A stretch of 64,000 bases of DNA from Saprospiraceae bacterium (GCA_015490715.1 WFXH01000098.1:1-64000); one strand, 5' to 3'. Shown: positions 44,785-54,088, counted from the first letter of the stretch. Notes: a model not told the origin generated them from the letters alone. Translations and numbers: made by a program.

Positions 44785-46836
44785 ATGAAAGCGATACGTC
44801 TACTGCTCATGTCTTTTGCAACTATCCTCTGTAGTTCAAACGCCCTTCAAGGACAGTTTTACACCTATTTCGAAGATTTTGAATCGTACAAGGCGGGCGA
44901 TAAAGTTTCAGAGGTGTCTAATGTCATACGCACATGGAACAATGATCCCAAAGCGGATGCCTACATCAGTGATGAGCAAGCCCATAGTGGCAGTCTGTCG
45001 CTTAAATTGGAGTCTACTGCACAAGAAGGTGGCCCGAGCGACATCATCGTCCCCCTGCTCAAAGGGGCTCGTATCTATCAAGGGAGAGTGGAAGTGCGCT
45101 TTTGGATGTACATACCAAAGGGTAAAGCCGCGTATTACAACTTTCAAGGCCTACCCAACGACGGGGAGAAGTTTCCACTTGAGGCCTATTACCGAGAAGA
45201 TAGTACCGTGGTGGTGTTTAATGACCAGGGAAGAGCAGTCATAGTGGATACTTCGTTTGATCTTTATGATCAGTGGTTTGAGGTCTTCTGGTCCATCGAC
45301 TTAGATGGCAATTTCTGGAGGCTTCACCACAATGGTACCGAGTTGGGTTTCTTCGGAACCGAATTTGTTGGTGTAGCCAGCATGGACCTCTATCCCGTTG
45401 ATCAGATTGCTCCTTACCATTCACTGTTTTACATCGATGACATCGACGTCAAGGTGTTTCCCTTCAACCCGAAAAACCTCATGCTCGATGCCGCTGCCCT
45501 GCCCATCATCCTGGAAAACGATGTGGTATTGACCGGCATGGAGCAAAACCTATCGGTCCCGATACGCAACGTGGGAAGTTTTGTACTCTTCGAAATCAAA
45601 ACGCGATGGTCGTGGAACAATTTCGACACCATCATCGTCTACGAGGATCTCTTCCTCAAGACCAAGGAGACCGATACCTTTCCAGGGCCGCGCTACGTAG
45701 CAGGTACAGAAGACGATATCATACGATTTGAAATCCTCGGTTTTAAAGGTGGTAAAGCCGATGAAGACAGCAGCAACAACGTACGCCTTCATCCCATCCA
45801 GGTAGCCCAACCAGCTCAGGATAAAGCGGTCTTCATCGAAGAAGCAACAGGTACATGGTGTGGATGGTGTCCACGCGGTGCAGTCTATATGGAGCGACTT
45901 CGGGAACTCTTCGGTGAGCGATTCGTAGGTGTCGCCGTACATGGAGGTCGCAAATGGGAGCCCATGCGCATCCCCGAGTATGATGCATTTATCAATGACT
46001 ACATCGATGGCTACCCCTCTATGGTCGTCAATCGCAAGTCCTCCCTCGTCATCGATCCCCTGCAGAGCATATCGGCCTTTGCCCTCGAAGTCCAGGAAGA
46101 GCCAAAAGCCAAAATCGACGTCGAAGGCATCTTTAATGCCGATGACCGCTCCATGGTGGTCAACGTCGAAGCTGTGCTCAAAGAAAACCTACGCGGACCT
46201 TTCTACCTCGGCGCTATCCTCGTAGAAGACTCCGTCCGCGGAAACGATGAAAGATATAGCCAGGCAAACTACTACTCAGGTCGCAATGTCCAAATGGGAG
46301 GATATGAAAAACTCCCCGATCCCGTGCCTTACCAGATCATGGTCTACAACGACGTAGCGCGAAGTGTCTTCGGTAGCGTCGATGGCGTACGCGTCGGGGC
46401 TCGACGTATGCAAAAAGGCGACACCCTCCGTCATACTTTCACCTTAGAAGATATTCCCGAAGAGTGGGACGAAAAGCAGCTCTCCGCAGTCGGTTACCTC
46501 CGCATCAAAACCAGTCCGGTGGAAAACGCCATACGCAAACCCGTCAGAATCGTCACGTCTACCGCAAGACGCATCCCTAAGAAAAGATCTGTCCAACTCC
46601 TGCCCAACACCATCTCGGCAGGACAAACGGCCTATTTGCGGATACAGTCGGAGAGCTCCAACGAAGTGCAACTGCGCTTGACCGACATACATGGAAAGAC
46701 CTTGCGCTATCGAAACTACGGTACCCTGCACGGTAGCTGGGAGCTTCCCATACCAGCCCCTCCTCGCAGTGGTGTGTACCTGATCGAAGTACGAGTGGGT
46801 TCCGAGCACTATACCAAAAAGCTCGTGGTCCAATAA
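44785..46836 (+). CDS. Secreted Omp28-like protein with T9SS sorting domain
   Basis: 683 residues from the ATG at 44785. The signal peptide ends at LQGQ. An N-terminal jelly-roll region (about 25-240; YFEDFESYKAGDKV, HSGSLSLKLES) resembles a concanavalin-like carbohydrate-binding fold. A thioredoxin-like Omp28 domain (about 345-480) has EEATGTWCGWCPRGAVYMERL, so it keeps a CxxC redox pair. The last 80 or so residues are a T9SS type A sorting domain (IHGKTLRYRNYG, SGVYLIEVRV, KLVVQ). A surface or released thiol protein is likely. No partner is adjacent. Confidence 0.8.
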   Translation: MKAIRLLLMSFATILCSSNALQGQFYTYFEDFESYKAGDKVSEVSNVIRTWNNDPKADAYISDEQAHSGSLSLKLESTAQEGGPSDIIVPLLKGARIYQGRVEVRFWMYIPKGKAAYYNFQGLPNDGEKFPLEAYYREDSTVVVFNDQGRAVIVDTSFDLYDQWFEVFWSIDLDGNFWRLHHNGTELGFFGTEFVGVASMDLYPVDQIAPYHSLFYIDDIDVKVFPFNPKNLMLDAAALPIILENDVVLTGMEQNLSVPIRNVGSFVLFEIKTRWSWNNFDTIIVYEDLFLKTKETDTFPGPRYVAGTEDDIIRFEILGFKGGKADEDSSNNVRLHPIQVAQPAQDKAVFIEEATGTWCGWCPRGAVYMERLRELFGERFVGVAVHGGRKWEPMRIPEYDAFINDYIDGYPSMVVNRKSSLVIDPLQSISAFALEVQEEPKAKIDVEGIFNADDRSMVVNVEAVLKENLRGPFYLGAILVEDSVRGNDERYSQANYYSGRNVQMGGYEKLPDPVPYQIMVYNDVARSVFGSVDGVRVGARRMQKGDTLRHTFTLEDIPEEWDEKQLSAVGYLRIKTSPVENAIRKPVRIVTSTARRIPKKRSVQLLPNTISAGQTAYLRIQSESSNEVQLRLTDIHGKTLRYRNYGTLHGSWELPIPAPPRSGVYLIEVRVGSEHYTKKLVVQ

Positions 46837-46943
46837 GACTGTATTTCGGGCTTAAAAAGCCATTTGCTGTACGACATGAAGGGCTGCGACCTACCGCATT
46901 GCCTATACTGCAACCGCGTAGAAGTACGTATTGTTGAAAAGTC

Positions 46944-46951
46944 TAATTTTG
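46944..46951 (+). promoter_or_regulatory. -7 promoter box TAATTTTG of the aminotransferase gene
   Basis: TAATTTTG fits TAnnTTTG and lies 17 bases upstream of the aminotransferase ATG. A TTG pair at 46931-36 is too close to act as a -33. Confidence 0.5.
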
Positions 46952-46967
46952 CGCCTAAAGACGACGT

Positions 46968-48164
46968 ATGATAGAATCGTTATCGGAGCGTGTTCGGGAG
47001 ATGCAGCCTTCGGCCACCTTAGCTATGGCTGCCCGAGCCCGCGAAATGCAGGCACAAGGCATTTCGGTCATCAATCTCAGTCTGGGGGAGCCCGATTTTA
47101 CTACACCACAGGTGATCTGCGACGCTGCTAAGCGCGCACTTGATGAAGGATATACCCACTATCCACCCGTGCCGGGCCTTCTCGAGTTGCGAGAGAGCAT
47201 CTGTCGCAAGCTCCAACGCGACAACCAGCTCCATTACACACCTCAAAATATCGTCGTCTCCAACGGCGCTAAACAGAGCATTGCCAATGTTTTGCTCAGC
47301 ATATTAAACCCCGACGACGAAATCATCGTCTTCGCACCGTACTGGGTGTCGTATTCTGAAATGGTTCGCTTGACTGGCGCAAGGATGATCCCGCTCCACT
47401 GCGAGGTATCTAACGGCTATCTTCCGAAGCCTCAGGCCTTGAAGGAACTCATCACACCAAAGACCAAAGCCGTATTGTACTCCTCGCCATGCAATCCCAC
47501 GGGTGCCGCATTTTCCGAAGAGCTCGTCCGCGAGATTGCGGAAGTGTTGAGACCACACCCTCATATCGTGGTTATCTCCGATGAAATCTACGAGTACATT
47601 CGCTACGAGGGGCAGCACTTCAGCATTGCCCAGGTGGAGGGATTTCAAGAGCGAACGGCCTTGATCAACGGCTTTTCGAAGGGATTTGCCATGACGGGCT
47701 GGCGCCTCGGGTATATGGCAGGTCCCGAGTGGCTTGCTCGTGCCTGTACCAAGATTCAAAGCCAATTTACCTCGGGGGCCCACGCCTACGGTCAAAAGGC
47801 AGCAGCGATTGCCTACAAAGCCGCTCGAGAGGACGTACACACAATGGTGGATGCCTTCCGGCGTCGGCGCAGCTTGATCATGAAGCTCATCGAAGCCATT
47901 CCTCATTTAGAGTGCCCTACTCCGCAGGGGGCTTTTTACATCTTCCCCGATGTCAGCGCCTACTTTGGAAAAAGCAATGGCAAGAGGGTCATCCACACAT
48001 CGGAAGACCTGGCCATGTATCTACTCGAAGAGGCTCATGTGGCTACGGTACCAGGCACACCCTTTGGTGCTCCTCGGTGTATTCGCATCTCGTATGCAGC
48101 CTCTGAAGAAGATATCACCACAGCCATGGAGCGAATGGACAAAGCCTTGCGCGCCCTACAGTAA
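46968..48164 (+). CDS. Class I/II pyridoxal-phosphate aminotransferase (aspartate-type)
   Basis: 398 residues. PLP-site landmarks are NGAKQSIANVL, SSPCNPTGAAF, VVISDEIYEYIRYEG, and the Schiff-base lysine in INGFSKGFAMTGWRLGY. The C-terminal Arg of the substrate carboxylate site is in PRCIRISYA. It fits the AspC/bacterial type 1b aspartate aminotransferase group, which can be broad and act on aromatic or prephenate substrates. Product: oxaloacetate and glutamate interconversion. Transcribed from its own -7 box. Confidence 0.88.
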   Translation: MIESLSERVREMQPSATLAMAARAREMQAQGISVINLSLGEPDFTTPQVICDAAKRALDEGYTHYPPVPGLLELRESICRKLQRDNQLHYTPQNIVVSNGAKQSIANVLLSILNPDDEIIVFAPYWVSYSEMVRLTGARMIPLHCEVSNGYLPKPQALKELITPKTKAVLYSSPCNPTGAAFSEELVREIAEVLRPHPHIVVISDEIYEYIRYEGQHFSIAQVEGFQERTALINGFSKGFAMTGWRLGYMAGPEWLARACTKIQSQFTSGAHAYGQKAAAIAYKAAREDVHTMVDAFRRRRSLIMKLIEAIPHLECPTPQGAFYIFPDVSAYFGKSNGKRVIHTSEDLAMYLLEEAHVATVPGTPFGAPRCIRISYAASEEDITTAMERMDKALRALQ

Positions 48165-48176
48165 ACTAAAAATGAA

Positions 48177-49493
48177 CTAATGCCGCCACACCATGATGGG
48201 GATGGTGGGCATCTCCACTGCCTCTTCCTCGCCGTCCAATTGGAAATAATACACCGCTGGTGCCAAATTCCCAAAGGATAATTTAAGCGAGCGTTGTCCT
48301 CGATACCAGAGGCCCCTTTGCACTACTTTGCCACTGCTATGCACAATACGCCAATAAAGGGTCTTCTGGGGAGTACGCTCCATATGGATGACCATTGTTT
48401 GTTCGGGCATGAAATAGTACTTCAACGACGTATTTGTCCATTGGGTTTTCACAAATGTACCCATGGTATCCCCTGCACATGCTTGAAGGCGTTGGCTCAG
48501 GGTCTTGCGTATTGCGGGCAGGCGGGCGTACAGGCTGTCGCCCGGACAAAGGGTACTACAGCCATCCCGATGCCCACTCAGCCCGAAGAGATTTAAACCC
48601 GATACGCGGTGATAGCGCTTCTCCTCAGGCTTGATTCTCCATTTATGGGCAGTCCAAGTAAGTAGCTGTTCTAAGGTCTGGACTGCATATCCCGATGGAC
48701 CGATGGTCATATAATTGCCCATCATACAGATGCCGACAGTATTGGAGTTGGTACCGCAAAAATGCGCCCCTTTGATGCCGTCACCTCTTCCTTCGTAGAG
48801 CTGTCCCGTAGGGGCAATCAGCCAATTGTACCCAATGTCCGCCCATCCGCGAGTGACAACGTGAAAATGCCATATGTTTCGCACGACGGCATCCCAATCA
48901 CTGGCAGTATTGGTCCCTGCTGAATGATGCACAATCATGTGGGTTGGCTCCGTGGGTATGGGATTGGGATTGGGCGGACACCCACCGGGGCACCACTGCG
49001 ACCGGCGCTTGTACGGCGGCAAGCTGTCACAACGACGATCCCCTCCTCTACTCTCGGCTCGCCATGATTTCTCATCGCGCGACGGATAGGGAAAATACAT
49101 GTACAACACCACCGAAACATCTTCCTCCGCCGTGTTGACAATCCAAATCGTATCCACATCTGCAGGTAAAAAATACAGAGGCGTATAGCGCACGATTTCA
49201 TCCTCCGCATAATGGGGATCATACGATAGCACTATGTGCTGGCCATCGTATACCAACTCGAGCGCAGCAATATCGAAAAGTCGATCGCGCTCCACACCAA
49301 TGGCACAAGACACAAAAGGGCGCTTCCCCTCCAAAATATTGGGTACCTCAATGCGCAAGGTATCGGTACCTGGAAGCCTCATATTTTTCAGAACACCGTG
49401 ATGCCAACTATGAAATTGTTGACACGGTGAAGCAGATGCCAGGAGCATTATCCCGACCAATAGTACAAACCTATCGAGAATACTATAGCCCAT
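48177..49493 (-). CDS. Peptidoglycan-recognition-type amidase with T9SS tail
   Basis: 438 residues. A signal peptide covers about 1-25. A beta-rich region of about 130 residues comes next, then a Cys/Pro-rich linker (RRSQWCPGGCPPN). The amidase_2/PGRP domain is at about 175-340: THMIVHHSAG (His), WADIGYNWLI, YEGRGDGIKGAHFCG, and LSGHRDGCSTLCPGD with the zinc Cys. The tail from about 370 resembles a T9SS sorting domain (LSFGNLAPAVYYFQL). It would cut the N-acetylmuramoyl-L-alanine bond outside the cell, so it might act on other bacteria or on host peptidoglycan. Confidence 0.8.
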   Translation of the reverse strand: MGYSILDRFVLLVGIMLLASASPCQQFHSWHHGVLKNMRLPGTDTLRIEVPNILEGKRPFVSCAIGVERDRLFDIAALELVYDGQHIVLSYDPHYAEDEIVRYTPLYFLPADVDTIWIVNTAEEDVSVVLYMYFPYPSRDEKSWRAESRGGDRRCDSLPPYKRRSQWCPGGCPPNPNPIPTEPTHMIVHHSAGTNTASDWDAVVRNIWHFHVVTRGWADIGYNWLIAPTGQLYEGRGDGIKGAHFCGTNSNTVGICMMGNYMTIGPSGYAVQTLEQLLTWTAHKWRIKPEEKRYHRVSGLNLFGLSGHRDGCSTLCPGDSLYARLPAIRKTLSQRLQACAGDTMGTFVKTQWTNTSLKYYFMPEQTMVIHMERTPQKTLYWRIVHSSGKVVQRGLWYRGQRSLKLSFGNLAPAVYYFQLDGEEEAVEMPTIPIMVWRH

Positions 49494-49502
49494 TTAGGTA
49501 GC

Positions 49503-50030
49503 TTATTCCGAAGTAGTAGGCCTTTGCGGTAGTCCGCGTTTGCGGTAATGCTTAATTTGATACCCCTGGAAGCCGTACCTTCCCGTACTGACTAAAATAG
49601 TCATCTCTCCATTGGTCAATACCTCCCATTCTGTAATGCCTCGGTCGCCCAACAACGGGTACAGTCGCAGGATTCCATCGTCTAAATCGTAGCGGTAATA
49701 TCCAAATTCAAGCGTATCGCGGTATTGCCCAAAGGTATATGTGTAATCGTCTTCCAAATCGAGCCAGTAGCCCTCCCAAACGTTATACCGAACGACGGTA
49801 TCGGGCAACAAGACGTAATCCACATGCCATACATCGGTCGTCATCGATGCCCAGGGTTTTTTGTTGATTTTCGCTCCAGCCATGCGGGCAGAATCGCGCA
49901 ATGTCTCGATTTCGGCGAGATGATAGACCTGCTGCTCTCGATCGTTCGTGCTTCGAAACTTCTCTCTATCTTTACAAGACAGCATCGGCAATATGCACAA
50001 GGACAAGAACAAACCCAGGGTCCGTATCAT
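49503..50030 (-). CDS. Small lipoprotein, lipocalin-like, function unknown
   Basis: 175 residues from the ATG at 50030; an upstream ATG at 50063 adds 11 residues. The signal ends at MLSC. The mature part has a charged helix (VYHLAEIETLRDSAR) and then about eight beta strands (VWEGYWLDLEDDYTYTFGQY, EVLTNGEMTILVS), consistent with a small barrel. The family is not recognised. It follows the amidase gene operonically (9-base gap). Its first 38 bases overlap the start of divergent tilS. Confidence 0.55.
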   Translation of the reverse strand: MIRTLGLFLSLCILPMLSCKDREKFRSTNDREQQVYHLAEIETLRDSARMAGAKINKKPWASMTTDVWHVDYVLLPDTVVRYNVWEGYWLDLEDDYTYTFGQYRDTLEFGYYRYDLDDGILRLYPLLGDRGITEWEVLTNGEMTILVSTGRYGFQGYQIKHYRKRGLPQRPTTSE

Positions 50031-51384
50031 AGACTCCGATTTTATCGTTTGTGAAGTTCGCAAATTTATAAAAAAACACCGTCTTATAGACGAAGGAGCA
50101 AGAGTATTGGTGGCCTGTAGCGGGGGCCCCGATTCGGTAGCATTGGCCGATATCTTACGTATGCTTGGATATAGTATAGGACTTGCGCATATGAATTACG
50201 GTATGCGCGGTGCGGATGCCGAAGCCGATGCCCAGCTCGTCGAGCAGCTCGCCCACCAATGGGACGTGCCTTTTTACTCCATCTCTGCACAAATGTTAGG
50301 CTTTGATCCACACGACCAGCGTAATTTTCAGGAGAGAGCTCGCGATATTCGCTATCGATGGCTACAGCAAGTGCGTCAAACAGAACAATACGATAAAATT
50401 GCCACGGCCCACCAGCTCGATGATCAAGTCGAAACCCTTCTCATGCGCTTGTTTCGAGGTTCGTCGTTGAAAGGGCTCGTAGGCATCCCCCCATCCCGTC
50501 AGGACATCATCCGCCCACTCCTCTCCATACCTCGAGCAATGATTGTCGAGTACTTGCGACAGAAAAATCTCCCCTATCGCATCGACCACACCAATCTCAC
50601 CGAAGACTATCTTCGAAACCGCATCCGACATCGCATTCTCCCCACTATCCAAGCGGTATTTCCCGCCTGGGCCACCGCATTCAACCATACTACCTCGCAC
50701 CTCTCGCGTCAATATGTCCTCTATCGCGCGCTCTGGGAAGAGCGAGTGTATAAAATCGTACGCCCTTATCTTCAGGGCTATTACATCGCTCGCACAGCAC
50801 TCGAAAAAAGCCTTGAAGGGCATGCTCAAGAGCTATGGGAAGAAATACTCCATTGGCTGGGCTTTTCGGCACACCAGATCGAAGAAATAGGGCTTTTCGA
50901 CGATCATTACACCGGCCAAAAATTTCATAACAGCAAATGGACACTCTACGTCGAACGCAACGGCTGGGTCTTTTTGCCGAACGATTTCAGTTCTCAATGG
51001 TCCAAACAGATCATCCACGGTCCTGGCGTTTACCAAACGAGATGGGGCACTGTCGAAGTACACGTATTGAAGAGCGATGAAAAAATCCCTCAATCGTCAT
51101 CCACCATTGTCGTCTCTCCCGACGACATGGCCCTACCTTTGGTCCTGCGGCCGCGCCAAAAGGGAGATGTCTTCTACCCTGTAGGTTGGTCGAGTGGCGT
51201 TCGACTGAAAAAATTGCTCACCAATGCGCGCTATCCTACGCATCAAAAATCAACTGCCCCCGTACTTACCGATGCCGAAGGAAATATTCTGTGGATCCCT
51301 GGTGTCCGTGTATCCAGTCGATTGAAAAATCCGTCCACTCCCCATCGATGGTTATTAAAATGGCTCCCCTATTTTCAAGAATAA
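49993..51384 (+). CDS. tilS: tRNA(Ile)-lysidine synthetase
   Basis: 463 residues from the ATG at 49993. The ATP pyrophosphatase PP-loop is VLVACSGGPDSVAL, followed by HMNYGMRG and the TilS signature TAHQLDDQVETLLMRLFRGS, with GLVGIPPSRQDIIRPLLS. The C-terminal tRNA-binding region ends in ILWIPGVRVSSRLK. TilS converts the C34 of an isoleucine tRNA to lysidine, so AUA codons are read correctly; it is essential. No later ATG, TTG or GTG gives a sensible start, so the 5' end overlaps the divergent lipoprotein gene. Confidence 0.9.
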   Translation: MHKDKNKPRVRIIDSDFIVCEVRKFIKKHRLIDEGARVLVACSGGPDSVALADILRMLGYSIGLAHMNYGMRGADAEADAQLVEQLAHQWDVPFYSISAQMLGFDPHDQRNFQERARDIRYRWLQQVRQTEQYDKIATAHQLDDQVETLLMRLFRGSSLKGLVGIPPSRQDIIRPLLSIPRAMIVEYLRQKNLPYRIDHTNLTEDYLRNRIRHRILPTIQAVFPAWATAFNHTTSHLSRQYVLYRALWEERVYKIVRPYLQGYYIARTALEKSLEGHAQELWEEILHWLGFSAHQIEEIGLFDDHYTGQKFHNSKWTLYVERNGWVFLPNDFSSQWSKQIIHGPGVYQTRWGTVEVHVLKSDEKIPQSSSTIVVSPDDMALPLVLRPRQKGDVFYPVGWSSGVRLKKLLTNARYPTHQKSTAPVLTDAEGNILWIPGVRVSSRLKNPSTPHRWLLKWLPYFQE

Positions 51385-51397
51385 TGCACAAAAGCCG

Positions 51398-51405
51398 TAT
51401 CTTTG
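51398..51405 (+). promoter_or_regulatory. -7 promoter box TATCTTTG of the DoxX-tsaE genes
   Basis: TATCTTTG 27 bases upstream of the DoxX ATG, with a TTTTC at 21 bases upstream as a weak -33. Confidence 0.6.
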
Positions 51406-51431
51406 TTTGGGGACGAAAATAGCCAATCTAC

Positions 51432-51851
51432 ATGAAGAGTTTTTTACTGCTCTTATCGCGCATCTTTCTCGCTTCGGTTTTTATCTATGAGGCCTATGAT
51501 TCTATCGTGCGCTTTGAGGAGACCAAACAGACCATGGCCGCCTACGGCATTACCTGGCAACCCAACACTTTGCTGGTATTGACGATTAGTGGTTTAATTG
51601 TGGGTAGCATTTTTCTCATCATTGGTTACAGGGTAGCTCTGGCGAGTACGATTTTAATCGCCTACTTGCTACCCGTCACGCTCATCGTCTACTCTTTTTG
51701 GAACGATCCCATGCCTCAGCGGCAAGTCCACTTGCTGTACTTCATCAAAAACATTGCCATCGTAGGAGGGTTAATATCCATTGGAGTGCATGGACCAGGT
51801 AGATGGAGCATACGAAGGGTACTCGATGTCCAGCGCGCTCCCTTGTGGTAA
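51432..51851 (+). CDS. DoxX-family small membrane protein
   Basis: 139 residues with four hydrophobic segments (about 3-20, 48-65, 70-88, 110-125). The first, LSRIFLASVFIYEAYDSI, and the following AAYGI fit the DoxX/DoxD family of quinol-related membrane proteins. The family includes the thiosulfate:quinone oxidoreductase subunit and many of unknown function, and no such enzyme is nearby. Short and likely cotranscribed with tsaE, 35 bases downstream. Confidence 0.65.
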   Translation: MKSFLLLLSRIFLASVFIYEAYDSIVRFEETKQTMAAYGITWQPNTLLVLTISGLIVGSIFLIIGYRVALASTILIAYLLPVTLIVYSFWNDPMPQRQVHLLYFIKNIAIVGGLISIGVHGPGRWSIRRVLDVQRAPLW

Positions 51852-51886
51852 AATCCCGTTGGTGCGTGGGTACGGTACGCTGTGTA

Positions 51887-52324
51887 ATGGAATGGCCATC
51901 CCTTCGCCCAGCTGACTGGGGGAAGGTCGTCGAATCGGTAATGAGGTATTTCCCCGAATACAACAACATTTTACTCTTCGGCCAGCTCGGAACGGGGAAA
52001 ACAACCTTTACGCGACATTTAGCGCGTGCACTTGGAATCTCCACACCCATCACGAGTCCGACCTTTACCATCATAAACACTTATCCCTTAGCACCGGCAT
52101 CATTCTTTCGACAACTGGTCCATGCAGACCTCTATCGCATCGAAGAGGAGGACGAACTCGTCGAATTGGGCCTTACGGATATGGTGCGCGATCCGAAGCA
52201 ATTGACCCTTGTCGAATGGCCAGAGCTCCTTCTCCCTTATATCGACACGAGCTTGATATTGTCGATAGCGTATGGAGTGGACACTTCTCATCGCATGGTC
52301 GAATTCAAGATTGCGAATCTTTGA
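51887..52324 (+). CDS. tsaE: tRNA threonylcarbamoyladenosine biosynthesis ATPase TsaE
   Basis: 145 residues from the ATG at 51887. The P-loop is FGQLGTGKTTFTRHLARALG, followed by TSPTFTIINTY and HADLYRIEEEDELVELGL, the invariant TsaE motifs. It powers the TsaBDE complex that adds t6A to tRNAs reading ANN codons. An in-frame ATG at 51803 would add 28 residues with no homology and overlap doxX by 49 bases, so the shorter form is preferred. It precedes alanine dehydrogenase but has a promoter between. Confidence 0.9.
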   Translation: MEWPSLRPADWGKVVESVMRYFPEYNNILLFGQLGTGKTTFTRHLARALGISTPITSPTFTIINTYPLAPASFFRQLVHADLYRIEEEDELVELGLTDMVRDPKQLTLVEWPELLLPYIDTSLILSIAYGVDTSHRMVEFKIANL

Positions 52325-52341
52325 GAAATTGGATATCTTTG
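52311..52341 (+). promoter_or_regulatory. Complete Bacteroidota promoter upstream of alanine dehydrogenase
   Basis: A -33 TTG (52311-13) is followed by a 20-base spacer and the -7 box TATCTTTG (52334-41), an ideal match to TTG-N19-21-TAnnTTTG. It lies at the 3' end of tsaE, 29 bases upstream of the ATG of the next gene. Confidence 0.7.
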
Positions 52342-52370
52342 GTGGTTATTTTTCAAAAAATCCGCATTAA

Positions 52371-53597
52371 ATGGATGAAATCATTCATAAAAAGGTAGAG
52401 GTGCACATGGGCAGTTTTGCCTATGAGCCCAAACCTGAGACACTTGCTCTACAGCCCAAGGAGCGTAAGCTCACCATCGGCATCCCCAAAGAAACGCGAT
52501 TGCACGAAAACCGCATCGCTCTGGTGCCCAATTCTATTCGCGTACTGACCAATGTGGGACATAAAGTCGTCGTAGAGAGCGGTGCTGGTGAGCGGTCGAA
52601 CTATGCCGATATCGAATTTAGCGAAGCAGGAGCACAAGTAGTCCACGACCGCAAAGAGGTGCTCAAGTCGGATATCATCCTCAAGGTAGAACCCCCCAGT
52701 GTGGAGGAAATCGATCTGTTCAACCCCGGACAAATCCTCATATCACCACTTCAATTGCCGATCATCTCGCGCAAATACCTCCTAAAGCTCAAAGAGAAGC
52801 GCGTCACGGCCATCGCTATGGAATACATTAAGTCGCACGATGGCACCTTTCCCATTGTCCAAATCCTCGGAGAGCTCGCTGGCATGAATGCCGTCATTAC
52901 TGCCTCAGAATTGCTTGCTAAAACCAACGAAGGGCGAGGGGTCTTGCTCGGGGGTATTACAGGCGTACCTCCCGCCAAAGTGGTCATCCTCGGAGCCGGC
53001 ATCGTAGCCGAATCCGCTATACGCGCTGCCCTCGGCCTCGGTGCCTCCATCCGCGTGCTGGACAACAACATCTACAAACTCATGCGCCTCAAGAGTCGCA
53101 TCGGTACGGTGCTGCACACTTCTGCCATACACCCTAAATATCTACAACATCAGCTCGAAACGGCCGATGTCGTCATCGGAGCTATTCACTCCAAAGAGGG
53201 ACGCTCCCCCATCATCATCACCGAAGAGATGGTCATGCGCATGAAAAAAGGTGCCGTCATCATCGATGTGTCCATCGACCAGGGCGGCATTTGCGAGACC
53301 TCAGAGGTGACCACCCTCGACAATCCCACCTTCGTCAAACACGGCGTCGTACATTACTGCGTGCCTAACATGGCCTCCAAATACCCGCGAACAGCTTCGC
53401 AGGCCATCAGCAACATCATTACGCCCATACTCATCGGCATTGGAGCTGAGCAAAACCTCGAAACCCTCCTGTTTTACGACAAAGGACTGCGCAACGGTGT
53501 GTATTGCTATAAGGGATGCCTCACCAATCGCTACCTCAGCAAGCAATTCGACATACGGTACACCGACCTCGAATTGCTCTTGACATCACAAGCTTAG
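52371..53597 (+). CDS. ald: Alanine dehydrogenase
   Basis: 408 residues. Opening motif IGIPKETRLHENRIALVPNS, the NAD-binding Rossmann GAGIVAESAIRAALGLGA, and KKGAVIIDVSIDQGGICETS are the Ald/PntA signature. The extra N-terminal 25 residues are poorly conserved-looking, so the start is less certain. The enzyme makes pyruvate and ammonia from alanine with NAD, or the reverse. The transhydrogenase alpha subunit (PntA) shares the fold but would be longer and paired with pntB, which is absent here. It has its own strong promoter. Confidence 0.85.
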   Translation: MDEIIHKKVEVHMGSFAYEPKPETLALQPKERKLTIGIPKETRLHENRIALVPNSIRVLTNVGHKVVVESGAGERSNYADIEFSEAGAQVVHDRKEVLKSDIILKVEPPSVEEIDLFNPGQILISPLQLPIISRKYLLKLKEKRVTAIAMEYIKSHDGTFPIVQILGELAGMNAVITASELLAKTNEGRGVLLGGITGVPPAKVVILGAGIVAESAIRAALGLGASIRVLDNNIYKLMRLKSRIGTVLHTSAIHPKYLQHQLETADVVIGAIHSKEGRSPIIITEEMVMRMKKGAVIIDVSIDQGGICETSEVTTLDNPTFVKHGVVHYCVPNMASKYPRTASQAISNIITPILIGIGAEQNLETLLFYDKGLRNGVYCYKGCLTNRYLSKQFDIRYTDLELLLTSQA

Positions 53598-53668
53598 TGA
53601 ACATTATCTCCCATGCATAGGTGGAATGCGTCTACAACTCTCTCCTATCCTCATGGTGGATAGACTTC

Positions 53669-54043
53669 TCACAGCTTTGCCAGCACCCGGGATATCCATT
53701 GTCCAACGGGTGATTTCCACTCCTTAGGGCGTATCCAGCCGCGTGCTTCCAAAACCTTCAACACGACGGTCAGCCAGATAAGTGCCAGGAGGGGATAGAC
53801 CCAAACGACTCCGTAATTGTAATACAGGGCTTCCCTCCACTCGCCGTGATGCATGTGCATCACCGCACGGGTCGTACCACATCCAATACATTCCACTCCA
53901 AACAACCACACCGAAGGACAGAGCGACTGCCCTTCGTCAAACGTATCGGCTGGAAGAAGCCAAAGCACAAACGGTGCCACAATGATGGCACCGACCACCA
54001 CCCACACATACAGCTCTAATAGAAATCGCCCGATCCGCTTCAT
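53669..54043 (-). CDS. DUF2752 membrane protein
   Basis: 124 residues. The DUF2752 signature C-P-S-x-W...ECIGCGTTRAVMHMHHGEW is present with its Cys-rich loop, followed by ALYYNYGVVWVYPLLALIW. Two hydrophobic segments. Function unknown. It ends the short minus-strand group and lies just downstream of the terminator hairpin. Confidence 0.75.
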   Translation of the reverse strand: MKRIGRFLLELYVWVVVGAIIVAPFVLWLLPADTFDEGQSLCPSVWLFGVECIGCGTTRAVMHMHHGEWREALYYNYGVVWVYPLLALIWLTVVLKVLEARGWIRPKEWKSPVGQWISRVLAKL

Positions 54044-54088
54044 CTACAAGGGGTTTTACAACTGTACATATCCAACCCTAAGCCAAAA

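Noticed and set aside
46849-46861. GGCTT/AAGCC hairpin after the Omp28-like gene
   Set aside because: Only a 5-bp stem with no T tract; too weak to call a terminator.
51803-51886. Longer tsaE start overlapping doxX
   Set aside because: Residues lack TsaE similarity; ATG 51887 gives the family length.
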